Below, in pieces: positions 44,630 through 54,438 of a stretch of 64,000 bases of DNA; position 1 is the first letter of the stretch, and every line of letters begins with the position of its first letter. The DNA is from Actinobacteria bacterium IMCC26077 (GTDB lineage: Bacteria; Actinomycetota; Actinomycetes; Nanopelagicales; Nanopelagicaceae). The translations under genes and the position numbers were made by a program. The notes beneath the pieces are model-generated. The model searched no databases, was not told where the DNA came from, and saw only the letters and a list, made by a program, of their open reading frames with translations. The stretch is from NCBI GenBank assembly GCA_002284915.1, contig CP015606.1:62001-126000 (forward strand), read 5' to 3'.

Positions 44630-45400
44630 TTAGTGGTTACGCTCGTGGACGAGTCGCAAACCAATCAGGGTGAGATCTGGCTGATGGAAATCGACTGTTT
44701 CGCACTCACCAATGACAAGACTGGCTAATCCGCCAGTAGCGACCACGGAGATTTTCCCGTTGCTGCTCTCGGCTAGTTCTGCACTGATGCGTCGAACTAA
44801 ACCATCAACTTGTCCAGCAAAGCCATAGATAGTCCCCGACTGCAAGGCTTCAACGGTGTTCTTTCCAATGGGTGAACGGGGTTTAACCAATTCAACTTTA
44901 CGAAGTTGAGCAGCGCGAGATGCGAGCGCGTCAACTGAAATTTCGATACCTGGAGCGAGCGCGCCACCGAGGAATTCCCCCTTCACCGATACGACATCAA
45001 GATTGGTCGAGGTTCCAAAATCAACAACGATGACTGCTCCGCCATCGCCAAACAATGTATGCGCGGCAAGGGTATTGGCAATTCGGTCTGAACCAATCTC
45101 TTTTGGATTGTCTACTAGGAGTGGCACACCAGTTTTGATACCTGGCTCAAGGATTGTTGATGGCGTATTTGAATAATGACGAGCGAGCATCGTTCGAAGT
45201 TCACGTAAAACGGCAGGAACCGTTGAACAAAGTGAGATGCCATCAATCTCATAATCTTCAACCAATGATCGATACTTGATCCAGAGTTCGTCTGCGGTAT
45301 CTCGGGTATCAGTCTTCACTCGCCATGATTGCAAAATCTCATCTTCATCGAAGATTCCAAGAACAGTATTTGTATTTCCGACATCTATCGTGAGCAACAT
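44630..45400 (-). CDS. coaX: Type III pantothenate kinase
   Basis: 256-aa enzyme that phosphorylates pantothenate in the first step of coenzyme A synthesis. ASKHA-fold motifs are [13 protein letters not shown] at residues 5-17, [11 protein letters not shown] near 100, [13 protein letters not shown] near 125 and the glycine-rich [15 protein letters not shown] after it. Its ATG overlaps the nadC stop by one base. It is part of the pantothenate-CoA and NAD cofactor block with panC. Confidence 0.95.
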   Translation of the reverse strand: MLLTIDVGNTNTVLGIFDEDEILQSWRVKTDTRDTADELWIKYRSLVEDYEIDGISLCSTVPAVLRELRTMLARHYSNTPSTILEPGIKTGVPLLVDNPKEIGSDRIANTLAAHTLFGDGGAVIVVDFGTSTNLDVVSVKGEFLGGALAPGIEISVDALASRAAQLRKVELVKPRSPIGKNTVEALQSGTIYGFAGQVDGLVRRISAELAESSNGKISVVATGGLASLVIGECETVDFHQPDLTLIGLRLVHERNH

Positions 45401-46245
45401 CAGAGTACCTCGCTTATATCTAGGCCAATATCGAGTATCGGAGCTGAATGAGTAATTGCACCAACTGCAATGAAATCGACGCCCGCCTCGGCATAGGAAC
45501 GAACCGTCTCTAGCGTGATTCCTCCGGATGCCTCTAACTTCACGCGACCAGCGTTAACTGCAACCGCTTGGGCACATTGTTCTGGAGTCATGTTATCTAG
45601 AAGCACTTCGGCCACACCCGATGTGATTGCCTCCTCTAATTGATCGATTCGATCAATCTCAACTTCAATCAACAAATCTGGAAATTGCGACCTGATTGCG
45701 CGAACTGCCTGAGTAATTCCACCGACAGCAGCGATGTGGTTATCTTTGATTAACGCGCTTTCAGCGAGATTTAGCCGATGATTAACCCCGCCGCCACAGA
45801 GAACTGCGTATTTCTCCAAATCCCGCCATCCAGGGGTGGTCTTTCGCGTATCTCGAATCTTTGCCTGCGTTCCAGCGACTGCATCTGCCCAAATACGAGT
45901 AGCTGAAGAGATGCCAGAGAGTCGGGAGAGGAAATTGAGCGCTGTTCGCTCGGCGACCAATAACTCACGAGTAAGCGCAGATACCTTCAAAATGGTGACA
46001 TCTTTACCGACCGTGTTTCCATCAGAGATTCGCGAAATAATCTCGTAGCCACCTTTGCAAACCCGATCTAGCACGACAATCGCCACATCAATACCTGAGA
46101 TGACACCAGCCTTACGGGTGCGGAATTCCCCTATGCACCTTTGGGTAATGGGAATTGTCGGAGCGGTCGTAACGTCGACATTTCCAACGAAATCCTCAGC
46201 AATCGCACTATCGATTCGCTCAATGAGAAGTTGTCGATCAATCAT
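45400..46245 (-). CDS. nadC: Nicotinate-nucleotide pyrophosphorylase (quinolinate phosphoribosyltransferase)
   Basis: 281-aa enzyme joining quinolinate and PRPP to give nicotinate mononucleotide. Typical segments are DTRKTTPGWRDLEKYAVLCGG near residue 140 (read in parts), NHRLNLAESALIKDNHI and LEASGGITLETVRSYAEAGVDFIAVGAITHSA near 235-270. I start at the ATG at 46245, which has GGAGG six nt upstream and overlaps the nadB end by 8 bp, instead of a start further inside nadB. Confidence 0.95.
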   Translation of the reverse strand: MIDRQLLIERIDSAIAEDFVGNVDVTTAPTIPITQRCIGEFRTRKAGVISGIDVAIVVLDRVCKGGYEIISRISDGNTVGKDVTILKVSALTRELLVAERTALNFLSRLSGISSATRIWADAVAGTQAKIRDTRKTTPGWRDLEKYAVLCGGGVNHRLNLAESALIKDNHIAAVGGITQAVRAIRSQFPDLLIEVEIDRIDQLEEAITSGVAEVLLDNMTPEQCAQAVAVNAGRVKLEASGGITLETVRSYAEAGVDFIAVGAITHSAPILDIGLDISEVL

Positions 46246-47857
46246 TTGCAACCTCCTCATATCGCTGCGATAGCGTTCCCGTGCTATCCATATGTTCAAT
46301 AATTCGCTTCAGCCAAGAAGAAGATTCGTTCGGAAAATCTTCGCGCCAGTGCGAACCTCGAGTCTCTTCCCTAATCAACGCTGATGCGACTATCACCTTA
46401 GCCAACGTGAATAAATTAGTCGTCTCCCATGCTTCAACACATGGATTCTTGCTCACCTGAGTCGCAATTTTCTCCAGTTGAGCTTTAGTCTGTTCAAGTG
46501 ATGATTTAGTCCGAATGACTCCAGCACCAACGCTCATCGACTGTGCAATCTCGGTGCGGATTTCAGGTGTGAGGAGGATTTCGGTATCGGAGCCCACAAT
46601 CGGTTCTTCGCGTGGCAATTGTCGTAGGGTGCGATGAATATCGTCTGCGATCCGAGCGGCGAAGACCAACCCTTCCAATAGCGAGTTAGAGGCCAGGCGA
46701 TTTGCACCATGTACCCCTGTGCATGCTGTCTCACCACATGCATATAAACCTGGAACAGATGAACGACCAGCAAGATCAACGCGAACGCCACCAGATGCGT
46801 AGTGCGCAGCTGGAGCAACTGGTATTCGATCATGAGTCGGATTGATTCCGTGAGAAATGCATGATTGATAAATATTGGGAAAACGCTCAGAAAAATTCGC
46901 TACTTTGCTGACATCCAGCCACACATGACCAGTTCCCGCCTTTAACATCTGGCTCATGATTGCCTTTGCCACCACATCGCGGGGAGCCAAATCAGCTAGT
47001 GGATGTATGCCTATCATAAATTGTTCGCCAGCATCGTTGAGCAAAATGGCGCCCTCGCCGCGGACCGCTTCACTGATCAGTGGTTGTTGTCCCGAACTCT
47101 TCGCACCTAAATAAAGGACTGTTGGATGAAATTGGATGAATTCCACATCTGCCACATCGGCACCGGCACGTAGTGCGAGCGCAACTCCATCTCCCGTCGA
47201 GACCGATGGATTAGTAGTTTGCGCAAAAACTTGACCAAGACCGCCCGTGCCGAGAATCACAGCTTTCGCAAGGGCGCGACCAACTCCATCACGCGAACCT
47301 TCACCAATCACATGGAGGGTAACGCCACAGACTCGACCTGATTCACTCTTGAGTGAATCGAGAACGAGCGCATGTTCGATGACCTCAATCCCTGGATCTT
47401 CGGTAACTGCCGCAAGGAGAGCCCGTGAAATTTCCGCTCCAGTTGCATCGCCACCTGCATGCAGAATTCGATTGGTCAGATGGCCACCTTCTCGCGTTAG
47501 CGCAATCTCGCCCGATGCTGCGCGATCAAATACTGCTCCCCGTGCAATAAGTCGAGCTACCGCATCTGGCCCCTCAGTTACTAGCGCGTGGACTGCCTTC
47601 AGATCGCAAAGACCTGCGCCCGCTTTCAAGGTATCTGCCTCATGCGCTGCTGGTGAATCTCCCGGACCAAGTGCAGCCGCAATGCCCCCTTGTGCCCACT
47701 TTGTTGATCCTTCATCAACACGCGCTTTAGTAACGAGCAAAACTGAATATCCATATGCGCGAATTTGAAGAGCAGTAGTTAGGCCAGCGATACCTGAACC
47801 GACGATGATGACATCGGAAGTAATAGTCCAACCTGGGGCAGGAGCGAGCAATCTCAT
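46238..47857 (-). CDS. nadB: L-aspartate oxidase
   Basis: 539-aa FAD enzyme that oxidises L-aspartate to iminoaspartate, the first step of de novo NAD synthesis. The FAD motif IIVGSGIAGLTTAL begins near residue 18; HEADTLKAGAGL, GGHLTNRILHAGGDATGAEI and HPLADLAPRDVVAKAI are family blocks, and the succinate dehydrogenase-like HYASGGVRVD near 365 is present. Overlaps of 4 bp with panC and 8 bp with nadC place it in the cofactor operon. The partner nadA is not here. Confidence 0.95.
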   Translation of the reverse strand: MRLLAPAPGWTITSDVIIVGSGIAGLTTALQIRAYGYSVLLVTKARVDEGSTKWAQGGIAAALGPGDSPAAHEADTLKAGAGLCDLKAVHALVTEGPDAVARLIARGAVFDRAASGEIALTREGGHLTNRILHAGGDATGAEISRALLAAVTEDPGIEVIEHALVLDSLKSESGRVCGVTLHVIGEGSRDGVGRALAKAVILGTGGLGQVFAQTTNPSVSTGDGVALALRAGADVADVEFIQFHPTVLYLGAKSSGQQPLISEAVRGEGAILLNDAGEQFMIGIHPLADLAPRDVVAKAIMSQMLKAGTGHVWLDVSKVANFSERFPNIYQSCISHGINPTHDRIPVAPAAHYASGGVRVDLAGRSSVPGLYACGETACTGVHGANRLASNSLLEGLVFAARIADDIHRTLRQLPREEPIVGSDTEILLTPEIRTEIAQSMSVGAGVIRTKSSLEQTKAQLEKIATQVSKNPCVEAWETTNLFTLAKVIVASALIREETRGSHWREDFPNESSSWLKRIIEHMDSTGTLSQRYEEVAND

Positions 47858-48726
47858 ACTGACCCCCTCAATTCGATCGGAAAATTGTCAATCATCCGTA
47901 CTGATCCTATCCAGCCAGCGATGAGCACCTGAACCCGCCCAGAGTAATCGTCAGCTACCGGGAGCAACGTAGATGGGTTAACTACCTCGACATAATCCAA
48001 CCGAAAACCGCTCTGAGCGCTAAGTACCTCTAGTAGTGATGCCCGCAAAAATTGGAGAGTTGTCGCGCCGACTACCTTTTCACGCGCCCGCGGCAATACT
48101 TCGGCAATCTGCAGCTCGGTTGAGCTCAATCGTGAATTTCGTGACGAAAGCGCTATTCCACTCCGATCACGAACGGTCTCCCCTGAAACTATCTCTACTT
48201 TGGGGAAAGCCTTCTGAGCAAAGCGGCGAATCAAAAATAACTGCTGAAAGTCCTTCTCACCAAAGATGGCATACCGCGGTTCGGTAATTGCAAAGAGGCG
48301 ACTGATTACTGTAAGCACGCCAGAGAAATGATTTGGACGCGAGCGGCCCTCATATAAATCTCCAATTACTCCAGCCTCAATCAAGTTCACATTCGCTAAT
48401 CCCTCAGGATAAATTTCAGTAACCGAAGGTGTCCATAGAAAATCCGCACCAGCGCTCACAGCTAATTCGAGATCGCGCTCCAAAGTTTTTGGATACTTTG
48501 CTAGATCATCATGGGATTCGAATTGAGTGGGATTGACATAGACGCTCACCAGAACGTTTGCCGACAATTCGCGAGCTTTCCTAATGAGTGCGAGATGACC
48601 TTCGTGAAGTGCGCCCATAGTTGGCACAAACGCGAGCGAATCAATCCGCTCATCAAAGTGGGTCAGATGTCTCATGTTTAGGCTCCAGTCCGCATGGGGT
48701 ACCAGGCGCTGCAAGCCTAGCGCCAC
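47854..48726 (-). CDS. panC: Pantothenate synthetase
   Basis: 290-aa enzyme condensing pantoate and beta-alanine. The ATP-binding VPTMGALHEGHLALI, SVYVNPTQF, FGEKDFQQLFLIRRF and RDRSGIALSSRNSRLS motifs are all intact. The start is uncertain: the GTG at 48726 overlaps the folK stop as TAGTG, while the ATG at 48675 has GGAG 7 nt upstream and gives a short 273-aa form. panD, which often follows panC and supplies beta-alanine, is not in this block. Confidence 0.94.
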   Translation of the reverse strand: MALGLQRLVPHADWSLNMRHLTHFDERIDSLAFVPTMGALHEGHLALIRKARELSANVLVSVYVNPTQFESHDDLAKYPKTLERDLELAVSAGADFLWTPSVTEIYPEGLANVNLIEAGVIGDLYEGRSRPNHFSGVLTVISRLFAITEPRYAIFGEKDFQQLFLIRRFAQKAFPKVEIVSGETVRDRSGIALSSRNSRLSSTELQIAEVLPRAREKVVGATTLQFLRASLLEVLSAQSGFRLDYVEVVNPSTLLPVADDYSGRVQVLIAGWIGSVRMIDNFPIELRGSV

Positions 48727-49172
48727 TACTCCAGGTTCGCCAAAAGATCTGCAACTGCTCCCTTGCCGGGCAAGTGCGCCTGATTATCAATCTCTAACCA
48801 TGGCGCCAAAACAAAGCGTCGTTCACTTGCTCGAGGATGTGGCAAGGTCAACGTTTCGCTCTCAAAGGTCTGGCTATCACAAGAAATAATGTCGATGTCA
48901 AGAGTACGTGGGCCCCAATGGACGTCTCGAGTTCGACCGAAGATTTTCTCAATCGCTTGACACACTCTAAGCAACTCTGTTGGCTCCAATTGAGTATCAA
49001 GAATCAATACGGCATTTAGGTAGTCAGGTTGAGGTGGTCCACCTACCGGTCGGTTCTCGAGAAAGCTTGAAAAGCCAACAACTTCGCCGATTTCATTGAG
49101 GGCTTCAGCGGCAGACATCAAAGTCCATTCACGATCGCCCAAATTCGATCCAAGTGCCAGAACTGCCCTCAT
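48726..49172 (-). CDS. folK: 2-amino-4-hydroxy-6-hydroxymethyldihydropteridine pyrophosphokinase
   Basis: 148-aa folate enzyme transferring pyrophosphate from ATP to the pterin alcohol. Signatures are ALGSNLGDRE near the N-terminus, RPVGGPPQPDYLNAVL near 45 and RTRDVHWGPRTLDIDII near 82. It overlaps folB by 4 bp and fits between FolB and FolP in the pathway. Confidence 0.96.
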   Translation of the reverse strand: MRAVLALGSNLGDREWTLMSAAEALNEIGEVVGFSSFLENRPVGGPPQPDYLNAVLILDTQLEPTELLRVCQAIEKIFGRTRDVHWGPRTLDIDIISCDSQTFESETLTLPHPRASERRFVLAPWLEIDNQAHLPGKGAVADLLANLE

Positions 49173-49528
49173 CGTTTGCGCTCGATAACCACGGCGACAT
49201 CAAGGAAATCTACGGGTATTGGCGCTTCAGGTTTGTGCACGGTAACAATTACTCTCTGAATTTTCCGATAACGCTTTATCAGGATATCCCCAATTTTTCC
49301 CGCTAGCGCTTCGATGAGATTAAACGGTGGACCTTCGACAATCTCCCTAACAACTAGGGCAACTTCAGCATAATCAATCGTCTTCGTAAGGTCATCACTC
49401 TTTATCGCCGGATTCAAGTTAAGAAAGAGTTCACAATCGACAGTAAAGCTCTGACCAGCTTTTCGCTCTTCTGGAAGCACACCATGAAAGCCTTTAGCGC
49501 GGATTCCAGAAATCACAATTCTATCCAT
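49169..49528 (-). CDS. folB: Dihydroneopterin aldolase
   Basis: 119-aa folate enzyme that releases glycolaldehyde from dihydroneopterin. The conserved GFHGVLPEERKAGQ near residue 14, TIDYAEV near 50, and NLIEALAGKIGD near 77 with the key Glu are seen. The octameric tunnelling fold of this size is typical. It overlaps folP by 8 bp. Confidence 0.95.
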   Translation of the reverse strand: MDRIVISGIRAKGFHGVLPEERKAGQSFTVDCELFLNLNPAIKSDDLTKTIDYAEVALVVREIVEGPPFNLIEALAGKIGDILIKRYRKIQRVIVTVHKPEAPIPVDFLDVAVVIERKR

Positions 49529-50327
49529 TGATCACCACCTGTAATTGAGCTACTCGCGCGATTGCATCCTTATGCGGTTTAACTGAATGTGTTCGAACTG
49601 CCCAGATTCCTTGAGCAGCACAGAATGAGGTAACCGCTACGCTCGCCTCTTCGCGCTCCTCGGGTTTGAGCTCTTCTCCCAAGAACCGTTTTCGAGATGC
49701 GCCAATGAGTAATGGTGCGCCCAGTTCGTGAAATTCATCTAAAGACCGAAGAATCTCCCAATTTTGCTGCGAAGTCTTTGAGAAACCTATTCCAGGATCG
49801 AGTATCAATTGCTGTTTATCGATTCCAGCAGCCAACAACTGATCCACTCGGCTCTGCAACTCATTTTTCACTTCGCCAACTACATCGTCGTATTTTGCGT
49901 GATCCATCATTTCAGCCGAATGTGCGCGCCAATGCATGGCGATGTACTTCACCGAGCTCGATGCGATGACCGCTGGCATTTCTGAGTCAGCTAAGCCACC
50001 ACTAACGTCATTGATATACGAAACACCAAGGGAAATCGCCTCTCTAGCAAGCTGAGCGCGGGTGGTATCTAAGCTCACCGGAACCGACCACGAAGATAAC
50101 TCTTTGAGCACCGGGATTACTCGTTCGCGCTCTTGCTCGGCTGAAACTCGTTCCGCACCCGGCCGAGTTGATTCGCCTCCGATGTCGATGATGTCCACGC
50201 CTTCACTGACCATTTGATGGGCTCTAGTTAGAGCATCATCGAGCGTGAAGTGTTTTCCACCATCAGCAAATGAATCTGGGGTGACGTTAAGTATTCCCAT
50301 CACAAGGGTCTGCGCAGGAACGCTCAT
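49521..50327 (-). CDS. folP: Dihydropteroate synthase
   Basis: 268-aa TIM-barrel enzyme that joins 4-aminobenzoate to the pterin diphosphate; the target of sulfonamides. Motifs are GILNVTPDSFADGG near residue 11, IDIGGESTRPGAE near 46, DPGIGFSKTSQQN near 175 and IGASRKRFLG near 205. The ATG follows the folE stop by one nt (TGAAATG). Confidence 0.96.
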   Translation of the reverse strand: MSVPAQTLVMGILNVTPDSFADGGKHFTLDDALTRAHQMVSEGVDIIDIGGESTRPGAERVSAEQERERVIPVLKELSSWSVPVSLDTTRAQLAREAISLGVSYINDVSGGLADSEMPAVIASSSVKYIAMHWRAHSAEMMDHAKYDDVVGEVKNELQSRVDQLLAAGIDKQQLILDPGIGFSKTSQQNWEILRSLDEFHELGAPLLIGASRKRFLGEELKPEEREEASVAVTSFCAAQGIWAVRTHSVKPHKDAIARVAQLQVVING

Positions 50328-50328
50328 T

Positions 50329-50949
50329 TCATCGACCTAGAATCAAGCTCAACGCCTCAGCGCGAGTCGTTGGATCGCGCAGGATGCCCCGCACTGCACT
50401 CGTTGTTGTTCGAGCGCTCGGTTTCTTCGCTCCACGCATCGACATGCATAGATGTTCGGCATCAATCACAACTATTGCGCCAGCGACTTCAAGAATCTCG
50501 ACAAGCGCATCGGCAATCTGCGTCGTGAGCCGCTCTTGCACCTGAGGTCGACGAGCAAAGAGATCAACAAGTCGCGCTAACTTCGATAGCCCAGTAATTC
50601 GACCAGACTCACCAGGTATGTAGCCGATGTGAGCCAATCCGTGGAAGGGCGTTAAGTGATGCTCGCAATGCGAGTAAATCTCGATATCGCGGACGAGTAC
50701 TAGTTCACGATGGCCCGCATCGAAAGTAGTCGTCAGTACCTCTTCTGGTGACATCCAAAGCCCAGCGAAGTTTTCCTGCAGGGCGCGCGCCACGCGTGCG
50801 GGTGTCTCCTTCAAGCCATCTCGCTCGGGATCCTCACCAATTGCAAGGAGAATTTCCCGAACCGCTGCCTCAGCGCGCTTTTGATCGAATGGAGTTCGCG
50901 CTCTCCCGTCGTGGGGTGAGGTAAAAGAGATTGGCGTTATCTCATCCAT
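50329..50949 (-). CDS. folE: GTP cyclohydrolase I
   Basis: 206-aa zinc enzyme converting GTP to dihydroneopterin triphosphate, the first step of folate synthesis. The zinc and active-site residues lie in [13 protein letters not shown] near 105, and [13 protein letters not shown] and the C-terminal Cys in EHLCMSMRG near 170 complete the site. The N-terminal extension of about 25 residues is variable in the family. Order folE-folP-folB-folK is the standard actinobacterial folate block. Confidence 0.97.
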   Translation of the reverse strand: MDEITPISFTSPHDGRARTPFDQKRAEAAVREILLAIGEDPERDGLKETPARVARALQENFAGLWMSPEEVLTTTFDAGHRELVLVRDIEIYSHCEHHLTPFHGLAHIGYIPGESGRITGLSKLARLVDLFARRPQVQERLTTQIADALVEILEVAGAIVVIDAEHLCMSMRGAKKPSARTTTSAVRGILRDPTTRAEALSLILGR

Positions 50950-50961
50950 GGCGTTCTCAGC

Positions 50962-52884
50962 TCAATCTTTCTTCTCTTTTTCAAAGATGACCGGCGGTTG
51001 CTTTGAAGGCTTACGTTCTTTGGAGCCAGTCCACGGTTTTCGAGCTGAACGTGCCTTCACCTCTGCAAAAACGCGGGCAACTTCCTCTTTCTCGAGCGTC
51101 TCTTTCTCCATTAGCTCCAAGACCAAAGCATCGAGAATCTCTCGGTTCGCTACGAGGATTTCATATGCCTCTTGATGCGCGTTATCGATGAGCTCACGCA
51201 CCTCTTCGTCGATGATTGCCGCAATCTCTTCTGAATAGTCACGTTGATGGCCGTACGACATTCCAACAAACGGTTCACTCGATGCTGACCCAAGCTTTAT
51301 CGCGCCAATTCGCTCACTCAATCCGTACTCCATCACCATCGCACGCGAGAGGGTTGTTGCTTTTTCGATATCGTTTGCCGCACCGGTGGTGGGATCATGA
51401 AAAATCAATTCTTCAGCCGCTCGGCCACCAAGGGTATATGCGAGTTCATCAAGCATCTGATTCCGAGACTTTGAATATTTATCTTCATCAGGCAAAACCA
51501 TCGTGTAGCCCAACGCTCGGCCACGAGGCATGATGGTTATCTTCTGCACTGGATCGGTATCTGGCAAAGCATGTGCAACAAGCGCATGGCCACCCTCATG
51601 ATAAGCAGTTATCAGTCGTTCGCGCTCATTCATCAAACGACTAACTTTCTGCGGACCAGCCATCACTCTGTCTATAGATTCACCGAGAGCTTCGTTAGAA
51701 ATCTCCTCCAGATTCTTCCGAGCTGTCAGTAGCGCTGCTTCATTGATGACGTTTGCAAGATCTGCGCCGGTAAAACCTGGCGTCCGGCGCGCTAAATTCA
51801 ACAGATCAACATCTGTGGCAAGAGGTTTATTTTGAGCGTGGATCTTCAAGATTGCTTCTCTACCTTTGAGGTCTGGGCGATCGACGGGGATCTGTCGATC
51901 AAATCTTCCTGGTCGAAGGAGCGCCGGATCTAAAATATCCGGCCTATTGGTAGCGGCAATCATGATTACCGAACCATTTGCCTCGAAGCCATCCATCTCA
52001 ACCAACAATTGATTGAGAGTTTGTTCGCGTTCATCATGTCCACCTCCCATGCCCGCACCCCGATGGCGACCTACCGCATCAATCTCATCAACAAAGACGA
52101 TTGCTGGCGCGCTTGCTTTAGCTTGGGCGAACATATCTCGGACTCGAGCCGCGCCAACTCCGACAAACATCTCGACAAAATCCGAGCCTGATATCGAGAA
52201 AAAGGGAACATTTGCCTCGCCCGCCACCGCTCGAGCCAGCAGGGTCTTTCCGGTGCCTGGAGGGCCGTAGAGGAGCACTCCTCTAGGAATTTTCGCCCCT
52301 AATTTTTGGTACTTCGATGGATCGACAAGGAAGTCCTTGATCTCACGCAACTCTTCGATTGCCTCGTCAGCGCCCGCAACATCCGCGAATTTCGTCTGAG
52401 GTTTATCTTTTGCATTTAACTTTGCTCGCGAACGACCGAATTGGAATGCTCTTCCGCCACCTTGAGCGCGCGATATTAGATAAAAGAAGATAAACGCAAT
52501 TAGTAAGAACGGAATAATTGTAAAGAGCAGCGAAACTAGAAGTGACTGTCGGGTGACTTTGACATCCCACTTATTAGGAGGTGGATTCTCGCTCAAGATC
52601 TTGACTAATTCAGTTTCTTGGTTGGCTAGGTATGAAGCTTGCAACCTCGATGAGTCTGAGATTTTCACCCCGCTCTTTAATTCCACTCGTATCTGTTGGT
52701 CTTGCGCCAATAGCAGAGCTGAATCGACCTGCTTGGCAGTTATCGCGCCGATGATTGTCTGAGTCTCAACTTCTTTAAACGATCTACCACTATTCGAGAG
52801 TTGCGAGTACCCCCAGAAGAGCATCATGGCCAAGAGAATCCAAGTTATTGGATTTCGCAGACCTTTGATAAATCGATTTTTCAT
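50962..52884 (-). CDS. ftsH: ATP-dependent zinc metalloprotease FtsH
   Basis: 640-aa membrane-anchored AAA+ protease for membrane and soluble quality control. Two membrane helices (about 10-28 and 115-135) flank a small extracytoplasmic domain; Walker A GPPGTGKT is near 205, the second region of homology [20 protein letters not shown] near 305 (in parts) and the zinc site [10 protein letters not shown] near 425. The C-terminus ends in a Lys/Glu-rich tail. The ATG at 52884 follows the hpt stop by 2 nt; an upstream in-frame start would lie inside hpt. Confidence 0.97.
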   Translation of the reverse strand: MKNRFIKGLRNPITWILLAMMLFWGYSQLSNSGRSFKEVETQTIIGAITAKQVDSALLLAQDQQIRVELKSGVKISDSSRLQASYLANQETELVKILSENPPPNKWDVKVTRQSLLVSLLFTIIPFLLIAFIFFYLISRAQGGGRAFQFGRSRAKLNAKDKPQTKFADVAGADEAIEELREIKDFLVDPSKYQKLGAKIPRGVLLYGPPGTGKTLLARAVAGEANVPFFSISGSDFVEMFVGVGAARVRDMFAQAKASAPAIVFVDEIDAVGRHRGAGMGGGHDEREQTLNQLLVEMDGFEANGSVIMIAATNRPDILDPALLRPGRFDRQIPVDRPDLKGREAILKIHAQNKPLATDVDLLNLARRTPGFTGADLANVINEAALLTARKNLEEISNEALGESIDRVMAGPQKVSRLMNERERLITAYHEGGHALVAHALPDTDPVQKITIMPRGRALGYTMVLPDEDKYSKSRNQMLDELAYTLGGRAAEELIFHDPTTGAANDIEKATTLSRAMVMEYGLSERIGAIKLGSASSEPFVGMSYGHQRDYSEEIAAIIDEEVRELIDNAHQEAYEILVANREILDALVLELMEKETLEKEEVARVFAEVKARSARKPWTGSKERKPSKQPPVIFEKEKKD

Positions 52885-52886
52885 CT

Positions 52887-53438
52887 TTAGGAATACATCT
52901 TTGGCGCTAGTACGGCAACGCAATCAAGGTTTCGATATTTCTCTGAGAAATCTAATCCGTAACCAACGACGAAAGCTGGTGGGATATCAAAGCCAACATA
53001 TTTCACATCTACATGAACTTTTGCTGCATCCGGTTTTCGGAATACTGTGAAAATCTCTACTGACTTGGCGCCGCGGGAAAGTAAGTTGGTCTGAAGCCAC
53101 GAGAGCGTTAGCCCGGAATCGACAATATCCTCAACAATCAACACATCGCGGCCAGTAATATCTCGATCGAGATCTTTGAGGATTCGAACGACGCCACTTG
53201 ATTTCGTTCCCGAACCGTAAGAAGAAACAGCCATCCAATCCATCTCCACATGGCGCTGCATCGCACGTGCAAGATCGGCCATGGCCATCACTGCGCCTTT
53301 GAGAACTCCGACCAATAACAGATCCTTGTCACCATAATCTCTAGAGATGGCCCCAGCGATTTCCGTGATTCGTTGTTGAATCTGCTCTCTCGTGGCAACT
53401 ACTTCAGTGATGTCATCTTTGACTCGCGCTAGGTCCAC
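52887..53438 (-). CDS. hpt: Hypoxanthine phosphoribosyltransferase
   Basis: 183-aa purine-salvage enzyme converting hypoxanthine or guanine with PRPP to IMP or GMP. The PRPP motif is [15 protein letters not shown] near residue 98; [14 protein letters not shown] near 44 and [14 protein letters not shown] near 160 are family features. The GTG at 53438 is the best start, with GAGG-rich sequence upstream. The order tilS-hpt-ftsH is common in both Firmicutes and Actinobacteria. Confidence 0.95.
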   Translation of the reverse strand: MDLARVKDDITEVVATREQIQQRITEIAGAISRDYGDKDLLLVGVLKGAVMAMADLARAMQRHVEMDWMAVSSYGSGTKSSGVVRILKDLDRDITGRDVLIVEDIVDSGLTLSWLQTNLLSRGAKSVEIFTVFRKPDAAKVHVDVKYVGFDIPPAFVVGYGLDFSEKYRNLDCVAVLAPKMYS

Positions 53439-53469
53439 AGGTGGCCTCGTCCTCTCGTTCTTCGGCTGG

Positions 53470-54417
53470 CTACTTCTTTGAGAGCGCTAGTCTGCCCGAC
53501 TCTCGTCGAGCTGTAACACCCGCTGGGAGCGCCACCTCCTTCTGTCCATGCCACTGGCTCACCAGAGCATCGACCCAGCTGAGCTGTTCTGCGCTGATCC
53601 GGGTAGCGCCAAGGCTGGCCAGCGCGCGGCGAATCACCCGTTTGCGGAGTGCAACCGGCAACCCCTCGAGATGCCCAATCTCCATCGCGGTGGGGTCAGG
53701 CAAGGTGGCGTAAATCTCGTCTGCGAGCGCATCGAGCGCATCAGAGTCCTCACGGAAGATTCGCGCCGAACGGGCAAGCGCCTCTGCGATTCCTGGTCCA
53801 ATTTCGGATTCGAGTAACGGCAAGATCTTCTTGCGAATCTTCACGCGAGTAAAACGCTCATCATCATTGTGTGGGTCGTTCCAATAATCCAATTTAACCT
53901 CTTGGCACGCTTGTCGAATCACTTCCCGTTCAAGAGCTAAGAAGGGTCGAACATATAAACCATCATCGACTCTCATTGCCGCAAGTGATTTTGTTCCTGA
54001 TCCTTGCGTTAAACCTAGCAGCACACTTTCAGCTAAATCGTCTTGATTATGTCCAAGAAAAATTCGGGGCGCACTCACCTTCTGCGCGAATTCCACTAAC
54101 ACTTGATAGCGCGCTCGGCGTGCATCAGCTTCGATTCCATCATGCTTCTCAACTTCGACTGGAATGATTGTGATTGACTCGATACCGAACTTTTCTAACG
54201 CGCGCTTTGTCTGAAGCGCAATTGCCCCCGAGTCTTCTTGCAACTGATGATCAATCACAACTGCGTGGATGCTGAGCGCTAATTCTTCCCGTTCAAGAAA
54301 GAGAGAGTAAGCAAGTAACAGTGAATCTGCGCCGCCAGAAACTGCTACTACAACGCCATCACCAGGGCTAAGCGCGGCAAGCGTTTGCCTTACCGCCAAT
54401 CGAGCCTGAGTGATCAT
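53470..54417 (-). CDS. tilS: tRNA(Ile)-lysidine synthetase
   Basis: 315-aa enzyme that modifies C34 of the CAU-anticodon tRNA-Ile to lysidine so that it reads AUA. The PP-loop [13 protein letters not shown] is near residue 28, [19 protein letters not shown] near 125 (in parts) and the conserved RPFL near 165. It is a short form without the C-terminal substrate domains of E. coli TilS, as is usual in Actinobacteria. A TACGCT box 6 nt before the ATG suggests its own leaderless promoter at the head of the hpt-ftsH-folate run. Confidence 0.94.
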   Translation of the reverse strand: MITQARLAVRQTLAALSPGDGVVVAVSGGADSLLLAYSLFLEREELALSIHAVVIDHQLQEDSGAIALQTKRALEKFGIESITIIPVEVEKHDGIEADARRARYQVLVEFAQKVSAPRIFLGHNQDDLAESVLLGLTQGSGTKSLAAMRVDDGLYVRPFLALEREVIRQACQEVKLDYWNDPHNDDERFTRVKIRKKILPLLESEIGPGIAEALARSARIFREDSDALDALADEIYATLPDPTAMEIGHLEGLPVALRKRVIRRALASLGATRISAEQLSWVDALVSQWHGQKEVALPAGVTARRESGRLALSKK

Positions 54418-54423
54418 GGCTAT

Positions 54424-54429
54424 AGCGTA
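54424..54429 (-). promoter_or_regulatory. -10 box for tilS, leaderless
   Basis: TACGCT followed by ATAGCC and the ATG at 54417. It is the same hexamer as the phoU box. Confidence 0.5.
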
Positions 54430-54438
54430 GACCCGCTG

